From positions 1 to 15,762 of the forward strand of contig JBDRKQ010000245.1 in assembly GCA_043813895.1 (NCBI GenBank): a stretch of DNA of 15,762 nt. Reading direction: 5' to 3'. Made by a program: the position numbers and the translations under genes. The notes beneath the pieces are model-generated. The model searched no databases. It was not told the origin of the DNA and saw nothing but the letters and a program-made list of their open reading frames with translations. Below, piece by piece: positions 1 to 6,204 of this stretch. The DNA comes from CAZTAR01 sp043813895 (GTDB lineage Bacteria > Planctomycetota > Phycisphaerae > UBA1845 > UTPLA1). Within the stretch, counting starts at the first letter, position 1, and each line of letters starts with the position of its first letter.

Positions 1-1
1 C

Positions 2-325
2 TCAGCCGGCTCCGAAGTGTCGGACACAATCTCCTGTGAATTGCGCGTCAAGGATGCGGACAGCCTCAACGAGGACGGCACCTATATGGTGCACTGGAAC
101 ATTGCCGACGCGGACATGTCGGCCGGCGAGACCGCACAGTCGGTCACGGTCAGCTACGACAACGGCAGCGAGTGGCAGCAGATCACCGCGAACAAGAAGG
201 CCATTGCCTTCACGAACGCCTCAGGGCAATTGACGCTCGACGTCACGCACACGGGGGCCAACACGCTCTACCTGATGTGTGAGTTCCGAGGCACCGTCTA
301 CAGCGTTCAACTCGTGTTCACGTAG
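2..325 (+). CDS. Hypothetical phage-like protein, possible beta-sandwich domain (5' end probably outside window)
   Basis: I do not recognise the family. The frame is open to the left edge. The first possible start inside the window is a GTG at 17, with no ribosome-binding site before it, so the true start is probably upstream. From that GTG there are 102 residues with alternating polar and hydrophobic stretches, no membrane segment and no signal peptide. The pattern resembles a small all-beta (Ig-like) domain, ending in a hydrophobic strand (TVYSVQLVFT). Its stop codon overlaps the AGGAG ribosome-binding site of the next gene, which begins 12 nt later, so the three genes at 2-2107 look like one transcription unit. 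The LamG tail-fibre-like protein two genes downstream suggests a phage structural role. That role is inference from context only. Confidence 0.55.
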   Translation, partial: SAGSEVSDTISCELRVKDADSLNEDGTYMVHWNIADADMSAGETAQSVTVSYDNGSEWQQITANKKAIAFTNASGQLTLDVTHTGANTLYLMCEFRGTVYSVQLVFT

Positions 326-337
326 GAGACGACACCG

Positions 338-850
338 ATGGCAGCGGTCCTTTGGCGCAGACAGTTCACCGCACGGCACGTGCTGCTTGACACCGATGCA
401 GCATCCGGCGCGACTCTCGTGACGACGGCCGCGGGCCACCCCCGCATCTCGTTCCCACTGACCCTCCTCGTCGACCGTTCAGTCGTGGTGCCGATTGGAA
501 TTCTGGCAGACTACCTGTCGCCCGCGGATCCCCTGGTGCGTGTCCGCCTCCACGGCCAGGGCGTGGCTTCCGAGAATTACACATTGGCGGCTCGCTTCAT
601 GGCCCGGCGTCCGGGCCTCGACGGAGCCGCCGAAGTCTTCGCTCCGGTTGTGACACAGTTCGCCGAGCAGTCGTTGCCTGCGACGGGGGTATTGCAGGAT
701 GCGGAGGTCAGCATCCCCGCCGGCGACGCCAGAGACAACGCGCAGGACGGCGACACCCTCTACATGCTACTGATCCTACTCGCCTCCGGAGGCGTGTCCC
801 AGTACAGCCTGCTGATTGAGACGATCGACGTTTGGCAGGAGATCCCGTAG
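338..850 (+). CDS. Hypothetical protein, phage structural module
   Basis: This 170-residue protein belongs to no family I can name. The ATG at 338 is supported by an AGGAG at 324-328, nine bases upstream, which overlaps the stop of the preceding gene. The sequence is soluble, without membrane segments, cysteine motifs or a signal peptide. It looks beta-rich, with repeated hydrophobic strands in the middle (SFPLTLLVDRSVVVPIG) and at the end (LYMLLILLASGG, then YSLLIETIDVW). The next gene starts 6 nt after the stop, consistent with translational coupling. Position between a putative beta-sandwich protein and a LamG/FN3 protein suggests a virion or tail component, but nothing in the sequence proves it. 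Confidence 0.6.
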   Translation: MAAVLWRRQFTARHVLLDTDAASGATLVTTAAGHPRISFPLTLLVDRSVVVPIGILADYLSPADPLVRVRLHGQGVASENYTLAARFMARRPGLDGAAEVFAPVVTQFAEQSLPATGVLQDAEVSIPAGDARDNAQDGDTLYMLLILLASGGVSQYSLLIETIDVWQEIP

Positions 851-856
851 CCGATC

Positions 857-2107
857 ATGTTCAGCTTCGACGGCATAAACCAGTACGCACTGCCCTCGCA
901 AGCGTTACCGCCGCTTGACGATTTCACGATCGCCCTACGCATCCTGATCCCTACCACCTTGACGGGCTCGATCCTCGGTGCAGTCAGCGCGGACGACCGC
1001 ATTGTGGTCACCGCAAACGAGACTTTGGTCGGCAGGACCGAGGTCTATGTGCGGGGCGGTGGCGCTGAGAAGGTCATCCGTTTTCCCGCACGGTCACCGG
1101 GCCTGTACGACGGGCAGGTGCACTCACTGGTGATCACCCGTAGCGCTGCGACGGTCTGCGCGTGGGTGGATGACACATACCAGCGCTCCAACGATTTTGG
1201 GGGACTTCAAGACGAGACGGTTTCGCTGGAGTTGCCCGTCGCCATCGCGGCGAGCAACGTCGACGGCGTTCTGTCCTCGTTCCTGGCGGTGTCAGTTGCC
1301 GAGTTCGCCGTGTGGCCTTACGTCCTCTCCGACGATGAGATCGCGATGCTGGCTAACGGCTTCTCTCCGAAGTTCATGCGTATCGTGCCGCTTCATTACT
1401 GGGAAGGTTTCGACCACCGCGAGACTGTCGGTGGGGCGTGGTGGACCGTCACGGGCGTCCTGCTCGATGAGCACCCGACCGTGATCCAACCGGACGGCAC
1501 GATCCTCTCTCACCCGAACCCGAGACGCCACGGCGGCTATGACGTGTATGTCAAGGAAGGTGTGCCGGCCACGCCCGGCGTCGACTTCCCCACTAGGCGT
1601 GTTGACCGGACGGTGAACGGCCTGTCGCTCCTGGCCGCACAGCTTGGCCTGGAGCCCAACAAGAGCTACTGCACTAGTGTGGTGCCATTCAATACGTCCG
1701 GCCACGCGACCGAGCGTGCCGACGCCTGGATCGAGACCGACGAAACCGGCGATCCATCCGCGGCGCCGACGCCCGTGTTCAACGTGCGCGTGGAAGTCCT
1801 GGCCGGCGGTGGCGCGCGTGTACGGTGGACGTATGACGAGTTAGCCGGCACGCACATCGCGGAGGAGTTCCTGATCGAGATCGAGGGTGTAGGCGGCGCG
1901 CTGCCCGACCCGGACGACGTGGTTGTGACGCACCATCCACCGCGCCGCGAGTACACGCATGACTTAGCGCTATCCCCCGAGGGCCTGTACCGCTTGCGTG
2001 TGCTTAGCCGCCTGGATGGCAAGGCCATCACGTCCGTGCCTTGGCTGGAGTTCCGGACCGACGCCACGCCGCCGGCCCAGTCCGTCCTCGGTCTCGTGGC
2101 TGTTTAG
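857..2107 (+). CDS. LamG / fibronectin-type III-like protein, probable phage tail-fibre or adhesion protein
   Basis: The protein has 416 residues. Residues 1 to about 175 read as a concanavalin A-like (LamG) jelly-roll: it opens FSFDGINQYALP, has the SLVITR...VCAWVDD core, and closes with the VAEFAVWPYVLSDDEIAMLANGFSP pattern often seen in LamG domains of phage tail and baseplate proteins. Residues about 205-280 and 290-405 look like two fibronectin type III-like modules (for example YDVYVKEG, WTYDELAG, YRLRVLSRLDGKA). There is no signal peptide, which argues for a virion protein released by lysis over a secreted enzyme. The start is an ATG 6 nt after the previous stop; the nearest AGGAG (837-841) is 15 nt away, rather far. 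The likely role is carbohydrate or receptor binding. Family fit is moderately sure; the phage role is inferred. Confidence 0.7.
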   Translation: MFSFDGINQYALPSQALPPLDDFTIALRILIPTTLTGSILGAVSADDRIVVTANETLVGRTEVYVRGGGAEKVIRFPARSPGLYDGQVHSLVITRSAATVCAWVDDTYQRSNDFGGLQDETVSLELPVAIAASNVDGVLSSFLAVSVAEFAVWPYVLSDDEIAMLANGFSPKFMRIVPLHYWEGFDHRETVGGAWWTVTGVLLDEHPTVIQPDGTILSHPNPRRHGGYDVYVKEGVPATPGVDFPTRRVDRTVNGLSLLAAQLGLEPNKSYCTSVVPFNTSGHATERADAWIETDETGDPSAAPTPVFNVRVEVLAGGGARVRWTYDELAGTHIAEEFLIEIEGVGGALPDPDDVVVTHHPPRREYTHDLALSPEGLYRLRVLSRLDGKAITSVPWLEFRTDATPPAQSVLGLVAV

Positions 2108-2117
2108 AGGCTTGCTC

Positions 2118-2137
2118 AGCCGGCCTTCGAGCCGGCT
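2118..2137 (+). terminator. Stem-loop after the phage-like operon (possible terminator)
   Basis: AGCCGGC (2118-2124) pairs perfectly with GCCGGCT (2131-2137) around a six-base loop containing TTCG. It begins 11 bases after the LamG gene's stop codon. No T-tract follows, so intrinsic termination is uncertain; it could instead stabilise the 3' end of the mRNA. Confidence 0.4.
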
Positions 2138-2291
2138 TCGAAGAGGGTGAGAAGAGGCATCGAAGAGGGGTAGGAGCGACAACGGTTGGGGGCAATCAAA
2201 CGGCCGCCCGAGCCTGGGCGGTCATTCCACGCGCTGAATTTCCGTCCCAAATTGCCTGCGCGCCGTCCCATTTTCGGCTGCGCGCACCAAC

Positions 2292-2335
2292 CAGTGGCGT
2301 TCGGGTGGCGAAAGGGTGGCGTTTGGGTGGCGCTC
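2292..2335. repeat. Four tandem 11-bp units with GTGGCG core
   Basis: Units begin at 2292, 2303, 2314 and 2325. Each carries GTGGCG at the same offset; three are exactly GGGTGGCG followed by a variable triplet (AAA, TTT or CTC), and the first is CAGTGGCGTTC. The 11-bp period is close to one helical turn. The array could be protein-binding iterons or a slipped-strand minisatellite. Confidence 0.6.
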
Positions 2336-2352
2336 TGGATTGTAGACGGAAG

Positions 2353-2383
2353 AAGGCTCACGTCAATTTCTGACGTAAGCCTT
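2353..2383 (-). terminator. Stem-loop downstream of tRNA-Pro, probable terminator or processing signal
   Basis: AAGGCT and ACGTCA on one arm (2353-2365) pair with TGACGT and AGCCTT on the other (2371-2383), with one mismatch and a five-base loop. On the minus strand it starts 22 bases after the tRNA 3' end and is followed by CTTCTTCCG, a weak T-rich tail. A transcription terminator for the tRNA is the simplest reading. Confidence 0.5.
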
Positions 2384-2405
2384 GGTGGAATAGTGGTTTG
2401 TCGAA

Positions 2406-2481
2406 TCGGGGCGACATGATTCGAACATGCGACCTTCTGCACCCCATGCAGACGCTCTAAACCAGGCTGAGCTACGCCCCG
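2406..2481 (-). tRNA. tRNA-Pro, anticodon GGG
   Basis: The minus-strand sequence folds into a complete 76-nt cloverleaf. The acceptor CGGGGCG pairs perfectly with CGCCCCG. The D stem is GCTC/GAGC, the anticodon stem TCTGC/GCAGA has loop ATGGGGT, and the variable loop is AGGTC. The T stem GCATG/CATGT carries loop TTCGAAT, and the discriminator base is A. The anticodon GGG (complement at 2443-2445) reads CCC and CCU proline codons. A C1-G72 start pair is typical of bacterial tRNA-Pro. CCA is not encoded: the next bases are TTCGA. A strong promoter lies just upstream (2514-2542) and a stem-loop downstream. The phage-like genes lie on the 3' side of this tRNA. Confidence 0.95.
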
Positions 2482-2513
2482 GTGCTTGCCGTTTTCTCGT
2501 TTTGTCAGATCGG

Positions 2514-2542
2514 ATGCTACCGTCGAAAGGTCTCCGCGTCAA
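2514..2542 (-). promoter_or_regulatory. Sigma70-type promoter for tRNA-Pro
   Basis: On the minus strand, TTGACG (complement of 2537-2542) and TAGCAT (complement of 2514-2519) are separated by exactly 17 bases. The -35 box matches 5 of 6 consensus positions and the -10 box 4 of 6. Transcription would start about 25 bases before the tRNA, as expected for a short processed 5' leader. Confidence 0.65.
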
Positions 2543-2712
2543 TTGCAGCCCGTGACCGCATTCACGAGAGATTGCGAGGCCCCGGCGGAATCCGGAGAGG
2601 CAATGAGGCGTTGCCTGGGTCCGGACGGATGTGGTCTTCACCCCCAAGCCCTGGCAGGCCTGGGAGAGAGCACCTCCGCGAGGTCGGCGGAAAGGGAGGT
2701 TTTCAGCCCTGA

Positions 2713-3984
2713 TTGACCGCCCGGACGCCAGCGGCTAGCTTGGCCGCGCGCCCAGTCGGAACGCGGATGACTCTCCCCGGCGCGGTCATGGCAGCGTCCA
2801 AACTCGTATCGCTCGGAGGCAATGTGGACTTCCTGATCGGTCTAGTATACGTGCTCTACGCCGCTGGCGTCCTTTCGTTGTGCTGGAGCTTCATTGCGAG
2901 CGCTCGCCTCGTGAGAAACCAGCGTACCATGCCGCCTGTTGCTTTGGACTCCCAGGACTGGCCGTCGCTGGACATTGTCGTGCCCGTTAAGGATGAAGAA
3001 GTCAACATCACCGCCTGTCTGGAGTCCGTCCTCGCGCAGGACCACCCGAACGCCACCGTCATCGTCGTGAACGACCGATCGAGCGACGGCACGGTCCCGG
3101 CAATCCAGGCGATTCAGGAGCGCCATCCCGAAGTCCGCCGTGTGGACATCGCCGAGCTGCCGGCCGGTCTGTACGGCAAGCCCCACGCCATCCATACGAT
3201 TGCAGGCGAGCTCAAGGCCGACTACGTGGCGTTCGTGGACAGCGACTTGTTGTTGGAGCCTGCCTGTTTGAGGACGCTTGTCCACCACCTTTCATCGAAC
3301 GGCTACGACTGGGTCGCCGTGATGGGCGCGCCTGAGATTCACCGATTCTGGGAGCGGCTGGTCGTTCCACTGTTCGGCGCGGTCATCTTCGCATGGTACG
3401 ACCCGCGCAAGATCAGTGATCCGAAATGGCCCAACGCCATCGGCAGCGGGCTGATGGTCTGCCGCCGGGACGCCTACGAAGCTATCGGCGGGCACAAGGC
3501 CGTGATCGACGTCTACGACGAGGACAGCGAACTCATCCGCATCGCCAAACGCGCCGGTCAGAAGATATCCTTCATGCTCACGCCCGAGCTGTTCACCCAA
3601 CGTCACTACGGCACGCTGGCAAACACGATCCGCGGCATGACGCGAACGTTCGTCGGCGGGATCAAGACGATCGGCCGATTGCTCTTCACGGCCGGCTCGC
3701 TGGAGTTCATCTCGCTGTGGCCGATCGGGCTGCTCGTCCTCCTCGGCATCGCGCGGTGGTGCGGCGTGGCGCTACTGTGGGAGCGATGGTGGTGGGCGAC
3801 CGCGGCTGTCCATCTCGTCGCGTCAACCGCCCTGGCGTGGCTGATCTATCACACCGCCGGTCAGAAGCGCCGCTTCTCGTTGCTCCATCCGCTGGGGGCG
3901 ATCATTCTGATTTACACGTGCTTCCGGGCGATGCGCCACCTCCAGCGGAAAGAGGCGATCGCGTGGCGCGGCACGCGGTACTGA
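2713..3984 (+). CDS. Membrane-anchored family 2 glycosyltransferase (HpnB/CruC-like)
   Basis: Transfers a sugar from a nucleotide-sugar to a lipid or glycan acceptor at the cytoplasmic membrane. The protein has 423 residues from the TTG at 2713. There is an N-terminal membrane helix (about 36-58), then a GT-A domain from about 86: DIVVPVKDEE, VVNDRSSDGT, and DSD (176-178) as the metal and nucleotide-sugar motif. DEDSELIRIAKRAG (269-282) is the acceptor-side acidic region. Two or three C-terminal membrane helices (about 330-404) follow, and it ends near WRGTRY, as in hopanoid-associated (HpnB) and carotenoid glycosyltransferases. The start is uncertain: GGGAGG at 2694-2699 is 13 bases before the TTG; ATGs at 2767 and 2788 lack clear sites but would give a cleaner N-terminus. 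Neighbours suggest surface-glycan or glycolipid work; the acceptor is unknown. Confidence 0.85.
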   Translation: MTARTPAASLAARPVGTRMTLPGAVMAASKLVSLGGNVDFLIGLVYVLYAAGVLSLCWSFIASARLVRNQRTMPPVALDSQDWPSLDIVVPVKDEEVNITACLESVLAQDHPNATVIVVNDRSSDGTVPAIQAIQERHPEVRRVDIAELPAGLYGKPHAIHTIAGELKADYVAFVDSDLLLEPACLRTLVHHLSSNGYDWVAVMGAPEIHRFWERLVVPLFGAVIFAWYDPRKISDPKWPNAIGSGLMVCRRDAYEAIGGHKAVIDVYDEDSELIRIAKRAGQKISFMLTPELFTQRHYGTLANTIRGMTRTFVGGIKTIGRLLFTAGSLEFISLWPIGLLVLLGIARWCGVALLWERWWWATAAVHLVASTALAWLIYHTAGQKRRFSLLHPLGAIILIYTCFRAMRHLQRKEAIAWRGTRY

Positions 3985-3998
3985 CGGTTGGAGATTGG

Positions 3999-4018
3999 CG
4001 ATTGGGGATTGACGATTG
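3999..4018 (+). repeat. 20-bp direct repeat, copy 1
   Basis: CGATTGGGGATTGACGATTG is identical here and at 4744-4763. It is built from GATTG units, and more GATTGG units extend upstream (from about 3991). The two copies bracket the only minus-strand protein gene in this part of the window. Confidence 0.8.
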
Positions 4019-4076
4019 AGGCAGGCGGCGTCTTGCTCAACACTGCGGCGTCCGACCCGCGCGCCGGACGGCCATG

Positions 4077-4166
4077 CCAGCCCGAAGCGCAAGCGAGGGA
4101 ACAATCGCGGCATCGTTCCCCCGTGCCCGACGAGAGGATCAGAGTCGCGACCGTGAGGGAGTCGGT
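4077..4166. repeat. Dispersed repeat-like intergenic sequence, two motifs and a hairpin
   Basis: Between the convergent genes ending at 3984 and 4173 lie CAGCCCGAAGCGCAAGCGAG (4077-4096), a GGGAAC/GTTCCC hairpin (4097-4120) and GTCGCGACCGTGAGGGAGTC (4144-4163). From memory, sequences of these two kinds recur many times in planctomycete genomes. Within the window a related motif, AGCCCCGAGCGCAAGCGCG, is visible near 8180. No gene is seen in this 188-base gap. Confidence 0.45.
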
Positions 4167-4172
4167 CAGCAT

Positions 4173-4721
4173 TCACGTCGGAGGGCCTTTTCGGCGAGCA
4201 CTGACCGCCTGCTCACGCGCGCGGCTCTGACTATCGATCCGCGACGGCCGCTTCGGGATCGCCTTACCGCATTCGGGGCAGACGCCGCTCACATTCCCCG
4301 TCAGGCTGTAGCCACACTGTTGGCAGTGGTTCGGGGGGATGCGCCGGCTGTCACGCCAGAACAGGAAGGCTGTGGGGGTGGCAGCGATGACGAGAGGAAT
4401 CCAGAGTGGCACATTGACGCCTGTGTGCGGGAATACTCCCATCTTGGCAGAACGGTAAGATGGCAAAAAGTCCTCAATGACTACACCGGGAGGCATGTCG
4501 CATTGGTACAAGCTCCAGCCACGCTCGCTGATCGCCGAACAGATGCGGCCTCCAACGCCGCCCCAGTCGGCAGAGACCTGCCAACCATTACCGGTATAGG
4601 CAACAAGCCATCGCAAACTTAGCCCCCACGCGACGACAATCAGGACACAGACAAGAAACCCCGTCCACTTGAGGATGCGGCGAATTGGTCGGCGGCGCGG
4701 CATGGCGGCATTGTAGCTCAT
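4173..4721 (-). CDS. Planctomycete-type small membrane protein with C-terminal zinc ribbon
   Basis: The protein has 182 residues. It has two hydrophobic helices (about 18-40 and 104-122) around a 60-residue, probably extracytoplasmic loop with two cysteines (61, 74). A cytoplasmic zinc ribbon follows: CQQCGYSLTGNVSGVCPECG with C133, C136, C148 and C151. The CGYxLTGNxSGxCPECG form is characteristic of many planctomycete proteins of unknown function. The basic tail (about 158-182) is low in structure. The ATG at 4721 was taken; M7 (4703) is an equally plausible start and gives the same topology. It is the lone minus-strand gene between + strand glycan genes and is bracketed by an exact 20-bp direct repeat. 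Function unknown. Confidence 0.8.
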   Translation of the reverse strand: MSYNAAMPRRRPIRRILKWTGFLVCVLIVVAWGLSLRWLVAYTGNGWQVSADWGGVGGRICSAISERGWSLYQCDMPPGVVIEDFLPSYRSAKMGVFPHTGVNVPLWIPLVIAATPTAFLFWRDSRRIPPNHCQQCGYSLTGNVSGVCPECGKAIPKRPSRIDSQSRAREQAVSARRKGPPT

Positions 4722-4743
4722 CCGGGGAGGGGATAGGAATTGA

Positions 4744-4763
4744 CGATTGGGGATTGACGATTG
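4744..4763 (+). repeat. 20-bp direct repeat, copy 2
   Basis: Identical to 3999-4018 (CGATTGGGGATTGACGATTG). It lies 23 bases upstream of the zinc-ribbon gene's start, while copy 1 lies downstream of that gene. A run of eight G residues follows directly (4763-4770). Confidence 0.8.
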
Positions 4764-4858
4764 GGGGGGGAGCGGACAGTCGACCTGTCCTTCCTGCTCC
4801 TATCGAGGCGTCGGCCACTACAAAAGCGCGCGAACTTCTGTAGAATGATCCCGGAACG

Positions 4859-5959
4859 ATGGCGATGGACGGTAACGCAAAGTACGACGCGGCGCAGCAG
4901 TGCAACCAGGGTATCACTGCGCTGCGACCTGAGCCGGCTCCTGCGGGGCGTGAAGCGATCGGCGCGCGGCCCGGCGACCGTCGCCCCGTTTTCGAGGACG
5001 CCGTCTGCGAACTTTGCGGACAGCCGCCGACGGAGCCCGTCTTGACCGGGCTCTATGACATTGCTTGGAAGAAGCCGGGGAAGTTCGACCTGCTCCGGTG
5101 CAAGCACTGCGACCTGATTCTCACGTCGCCCCGGCCGGTGCCGGCCGCCATGCCAATCTACTACGAGGATTGGTACGGCTACAAGACGCCGGACGAAGTC
5201 CTCAAAGAACAGCGTGACAGCCTGCCCAATCGCTTCATCAAGCACATGCGACTTGACGTCCTCGAAAAGACCGGTTGGCTTCAGCGCGGCGCGAAACTCC
5301 TGGACGTCGGCGCGGGTTTCGGCGTGCAGCTTGAGTACTTCATTCAAGAGCGAGGCGTCGTCGGGACCAGCCTCGACTTCGACCCCAAGACGGCCGAGCA
5401 CTCCGTCGTCAAGGGTATTGCCAACGTCCGCACGGGCGATTTGCTGGACGCCGGGTTCGCTGCCAAGTCGTTCGACGTCATCACGATGTACGAGACGCTC
5501 GAACACGTGTACCACCCCAAAGCCACGCTCGATGAAGCCTATCGAATCCTCAAGCCGGGCGGCAGGCTCGTTGTCGAGGTGCCGGACTTCGGCTCACCGC
5601 TCCGCAAGCTCTTCGGCCGGTTCTGGTTTGCGCTGATGGTGCCGGCGCACCTGCACCACTTCACGAAGCGATCGCTGCGAGACGTCGTCACTGCCGCAGG
5701 CTTCGAGCCGATCCGCCAGACTGCCATGTTCGTTCCATTCGAGACCACCGCCAGTCTCCTGCTGGCCTACTGCCACTGGTCCGGCGCTTCGATCTACGAC
5801 GTGTCCCGGCTGAGCCGGCTCGTGAAACAGCGGGCAAGACATCTTCCGTTCTTCCTCTGCCTGGCGCTATGCACCTTCCTCGTCGATCTTCCGCTTCAAG
5901 CCATGCTCGCGACACTCCGGAAGACCGGTGCCCAAACACTCATCGCCGTCAAACCCTAG
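4859..5959 (+). CDS. Class I SAM-dependent methyltransferase with N-terminal zinc ribbon
   Basis: The protein has 366 residues. A CxxC...CxxC zinc ribbon (C50, C53, C81, C84; ending CDLILTSPRP) precedes a Rossmann methyltransferase domain. The SAM motif is LLDVGAGFG (147-155). MYETLEHV (210-217) and the ILKPGGRLVVEVPD strand (230-243) follow, as in the Methyltransf_11/23 families. The N-terminal ribbon plus the LTSPRP continuation is common in sugar or O-antigen methyltransferases. A long hydrophobic stretch (about 328-350) suggests peripheral membrane contact. The ATG at 4859 has no ribosome-binding site; TAGAAT at 4841-4846 could be a -10 box, making the mRNA nearly leaderless. M3 is an alternative. 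Between a GT2 and a GT-C-like gene, modification of a surface glycan is a reasonable inference; the substrate is unknown. Confidence 0.85.
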   Translation: MAMDGNAKYDAAQQCNQGITALRPEPAPAGREAIGARPGDRRPVFEDAVCELCGQPPTEPVLTGLYDIAWKKPGKFDLLRCKHCDLILTSPRPVPAAMPIYYEDWYGYKTPDEVLKEQRDSLPNRFIKHMRLDVLEKTGWLQRGAKLLDVGAGFGVQLEYFIQERGVVGTSLDFDPKTAEHSVVKGIANVRTGDLLDAGFAAKSFDVITMYETLEHVYHPKATLDEAYRILKPGGRLVVEVPDFGSPLRKLFGRFWFALMVPAHLHHFTKRSLRDVVTAAGFEPIRQTAMFVPFETTASLLLAYCHWSGASIYDVSRLSRLVKQRARHLPFFLCLALCTFLVDLPLQAMLATLRKTGAQTLIAVKP

Positions 5960-5984
5960 AGCACTACCACACATGGATTCGCGG

Positions 5985-6065
5985 GTAGCGTCGGCCCCCC
6001 GTGGCCGACGTAAAACGTGGAGGGGTTTCTCCTCGCATACGTCGGCCACGGGGAACCGACGCTAC
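5985..6065. repeat. Inverted pair of REP-like palindromes (BIME-like long hairpin)
   Basis: Copy A is 5985-6012, beginning GTAGCGTCGGCC; copy B is 6038-6065 in the opposite orientation. The two arms match at 26 of 28 positions and enclose 25 bases with their own small hairpin. Each copy is itself a palindrome (CGTCGGCC...GGCCGACG in copy A). A third copy at 12766-12791 matches the reverse complement of copy A at 25 of 26 bases. The pair sits 25 bases after the methyltransferase stop and may stabilise or end that transcript. Confidence 0.8.
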
Positions 6066-6074
6066 ATACGCTCT

Positions 6075-6098
6075 GCCGAGAATCCCTTCTCGGCCCCT
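6075..6098. repeat. 24-bp hairpin repeat, copy 1
   Basis: GCCGAGAA (6075-6082) pairs with TTCTCGGC (6087-6094) around loop TCCC, then CCCT follows. The whole 24 bases recur exactly at 8036-8059, so the copies flank the GT-C-like gene in the same orientation. Confidence 0.8.
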
Positions 6099-6099
6099 C

Positions 6100-6123
6100 G
6101 GTGCGAGATAGGATTCTCGCACC
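6100..6123. repeat. Perfect 9-bp stem-loop
   Basis: GGTGCGAGA (6100-6108) pairs with TCTCGCACC (6115-6123) around loop TAGGAT. It is the third consecutive hairpin in the 245-base spacer 5960-6204, where I see no gene. No other copy is visible in the window. Confidence 0.65.
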
Positions 6124-6168
6124 AGCAACCTTGTCCATCATATTACGTGGGTCGGAGCACCACGCCGC

Positions 6169-6196
6169 TTGCCATGATCCCGGTCAACTGCATAAT
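6169..6196 (+). promoter_or_regulatory. Sigma70-type promoter before the GT-C-like gene
   Basis: TTGCCA (6169-6174) and CATAAT (6191-6196) are separated by 16 bases; each matches 5 of 6 consensus positions. The -10 box ends only 8 bases before the ATG at 6205, so the transcript would be leaderless or nearly so. Confidence 0.5.
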
Positions 6197-6204
6197 CGCC
6201 GGGA

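Larger units (their letters stand above)
2108..2405. other. Non-coding junction between phage-like genes and tRNA-Pro
   Basis: I see no credible gene here. The interval holds a hairpin just after the LamG gene (2118-2137), a purine-rich stretch with repeated GAAGAGG (about 2138-2170), a tandem 11-bp repeat (2292-2335) and a stem-loop (2353-2383) downstream of the tRNA. Short open frames on both strands lack ribosome-binding sites and coding character. If the left part is a prophage, this would be its right end, but no integrase gene or second copy of the tRNA 3' end is inside the window. Confidence 0.5.

Noticed and set aside
2292..2335. CRISPR-like short repeats
   Set aside because: Units are 11 bp with 3-base variable parts; there are no spacers of CRISPR length and no cas genes.
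2599..2712. GC-rich, hairpin-rich leader before the GT2 gene that resembles a small SRP RNA (GGTCCGGACGG)
   Set aside because: The conserved SRP core (the GGTCAGG...GGAAGCAGCC type of sequence around the GGAA tetraloop) is absent, and the local stems (GGCAA/TTGCC, ACCTC/GAGGT) do not form the long SRP rod. I see no other RNA family.
4173..4721. Transposon cassette defined by the flanking direct repeats
   Set aside because: The repeats are low-complexity GATTG units, there are no terminal inverted repeats and no transposase, so no mobile element can be claimed.
4718..5515. Minus-strand open frame of 265 codons
   Set aside because: It lies opposite the methyltransferase, has no recognisable domain, and its arginine-, valine- and leucine-rich make-up is typical of an antisense shadow in GC-rich DNA.
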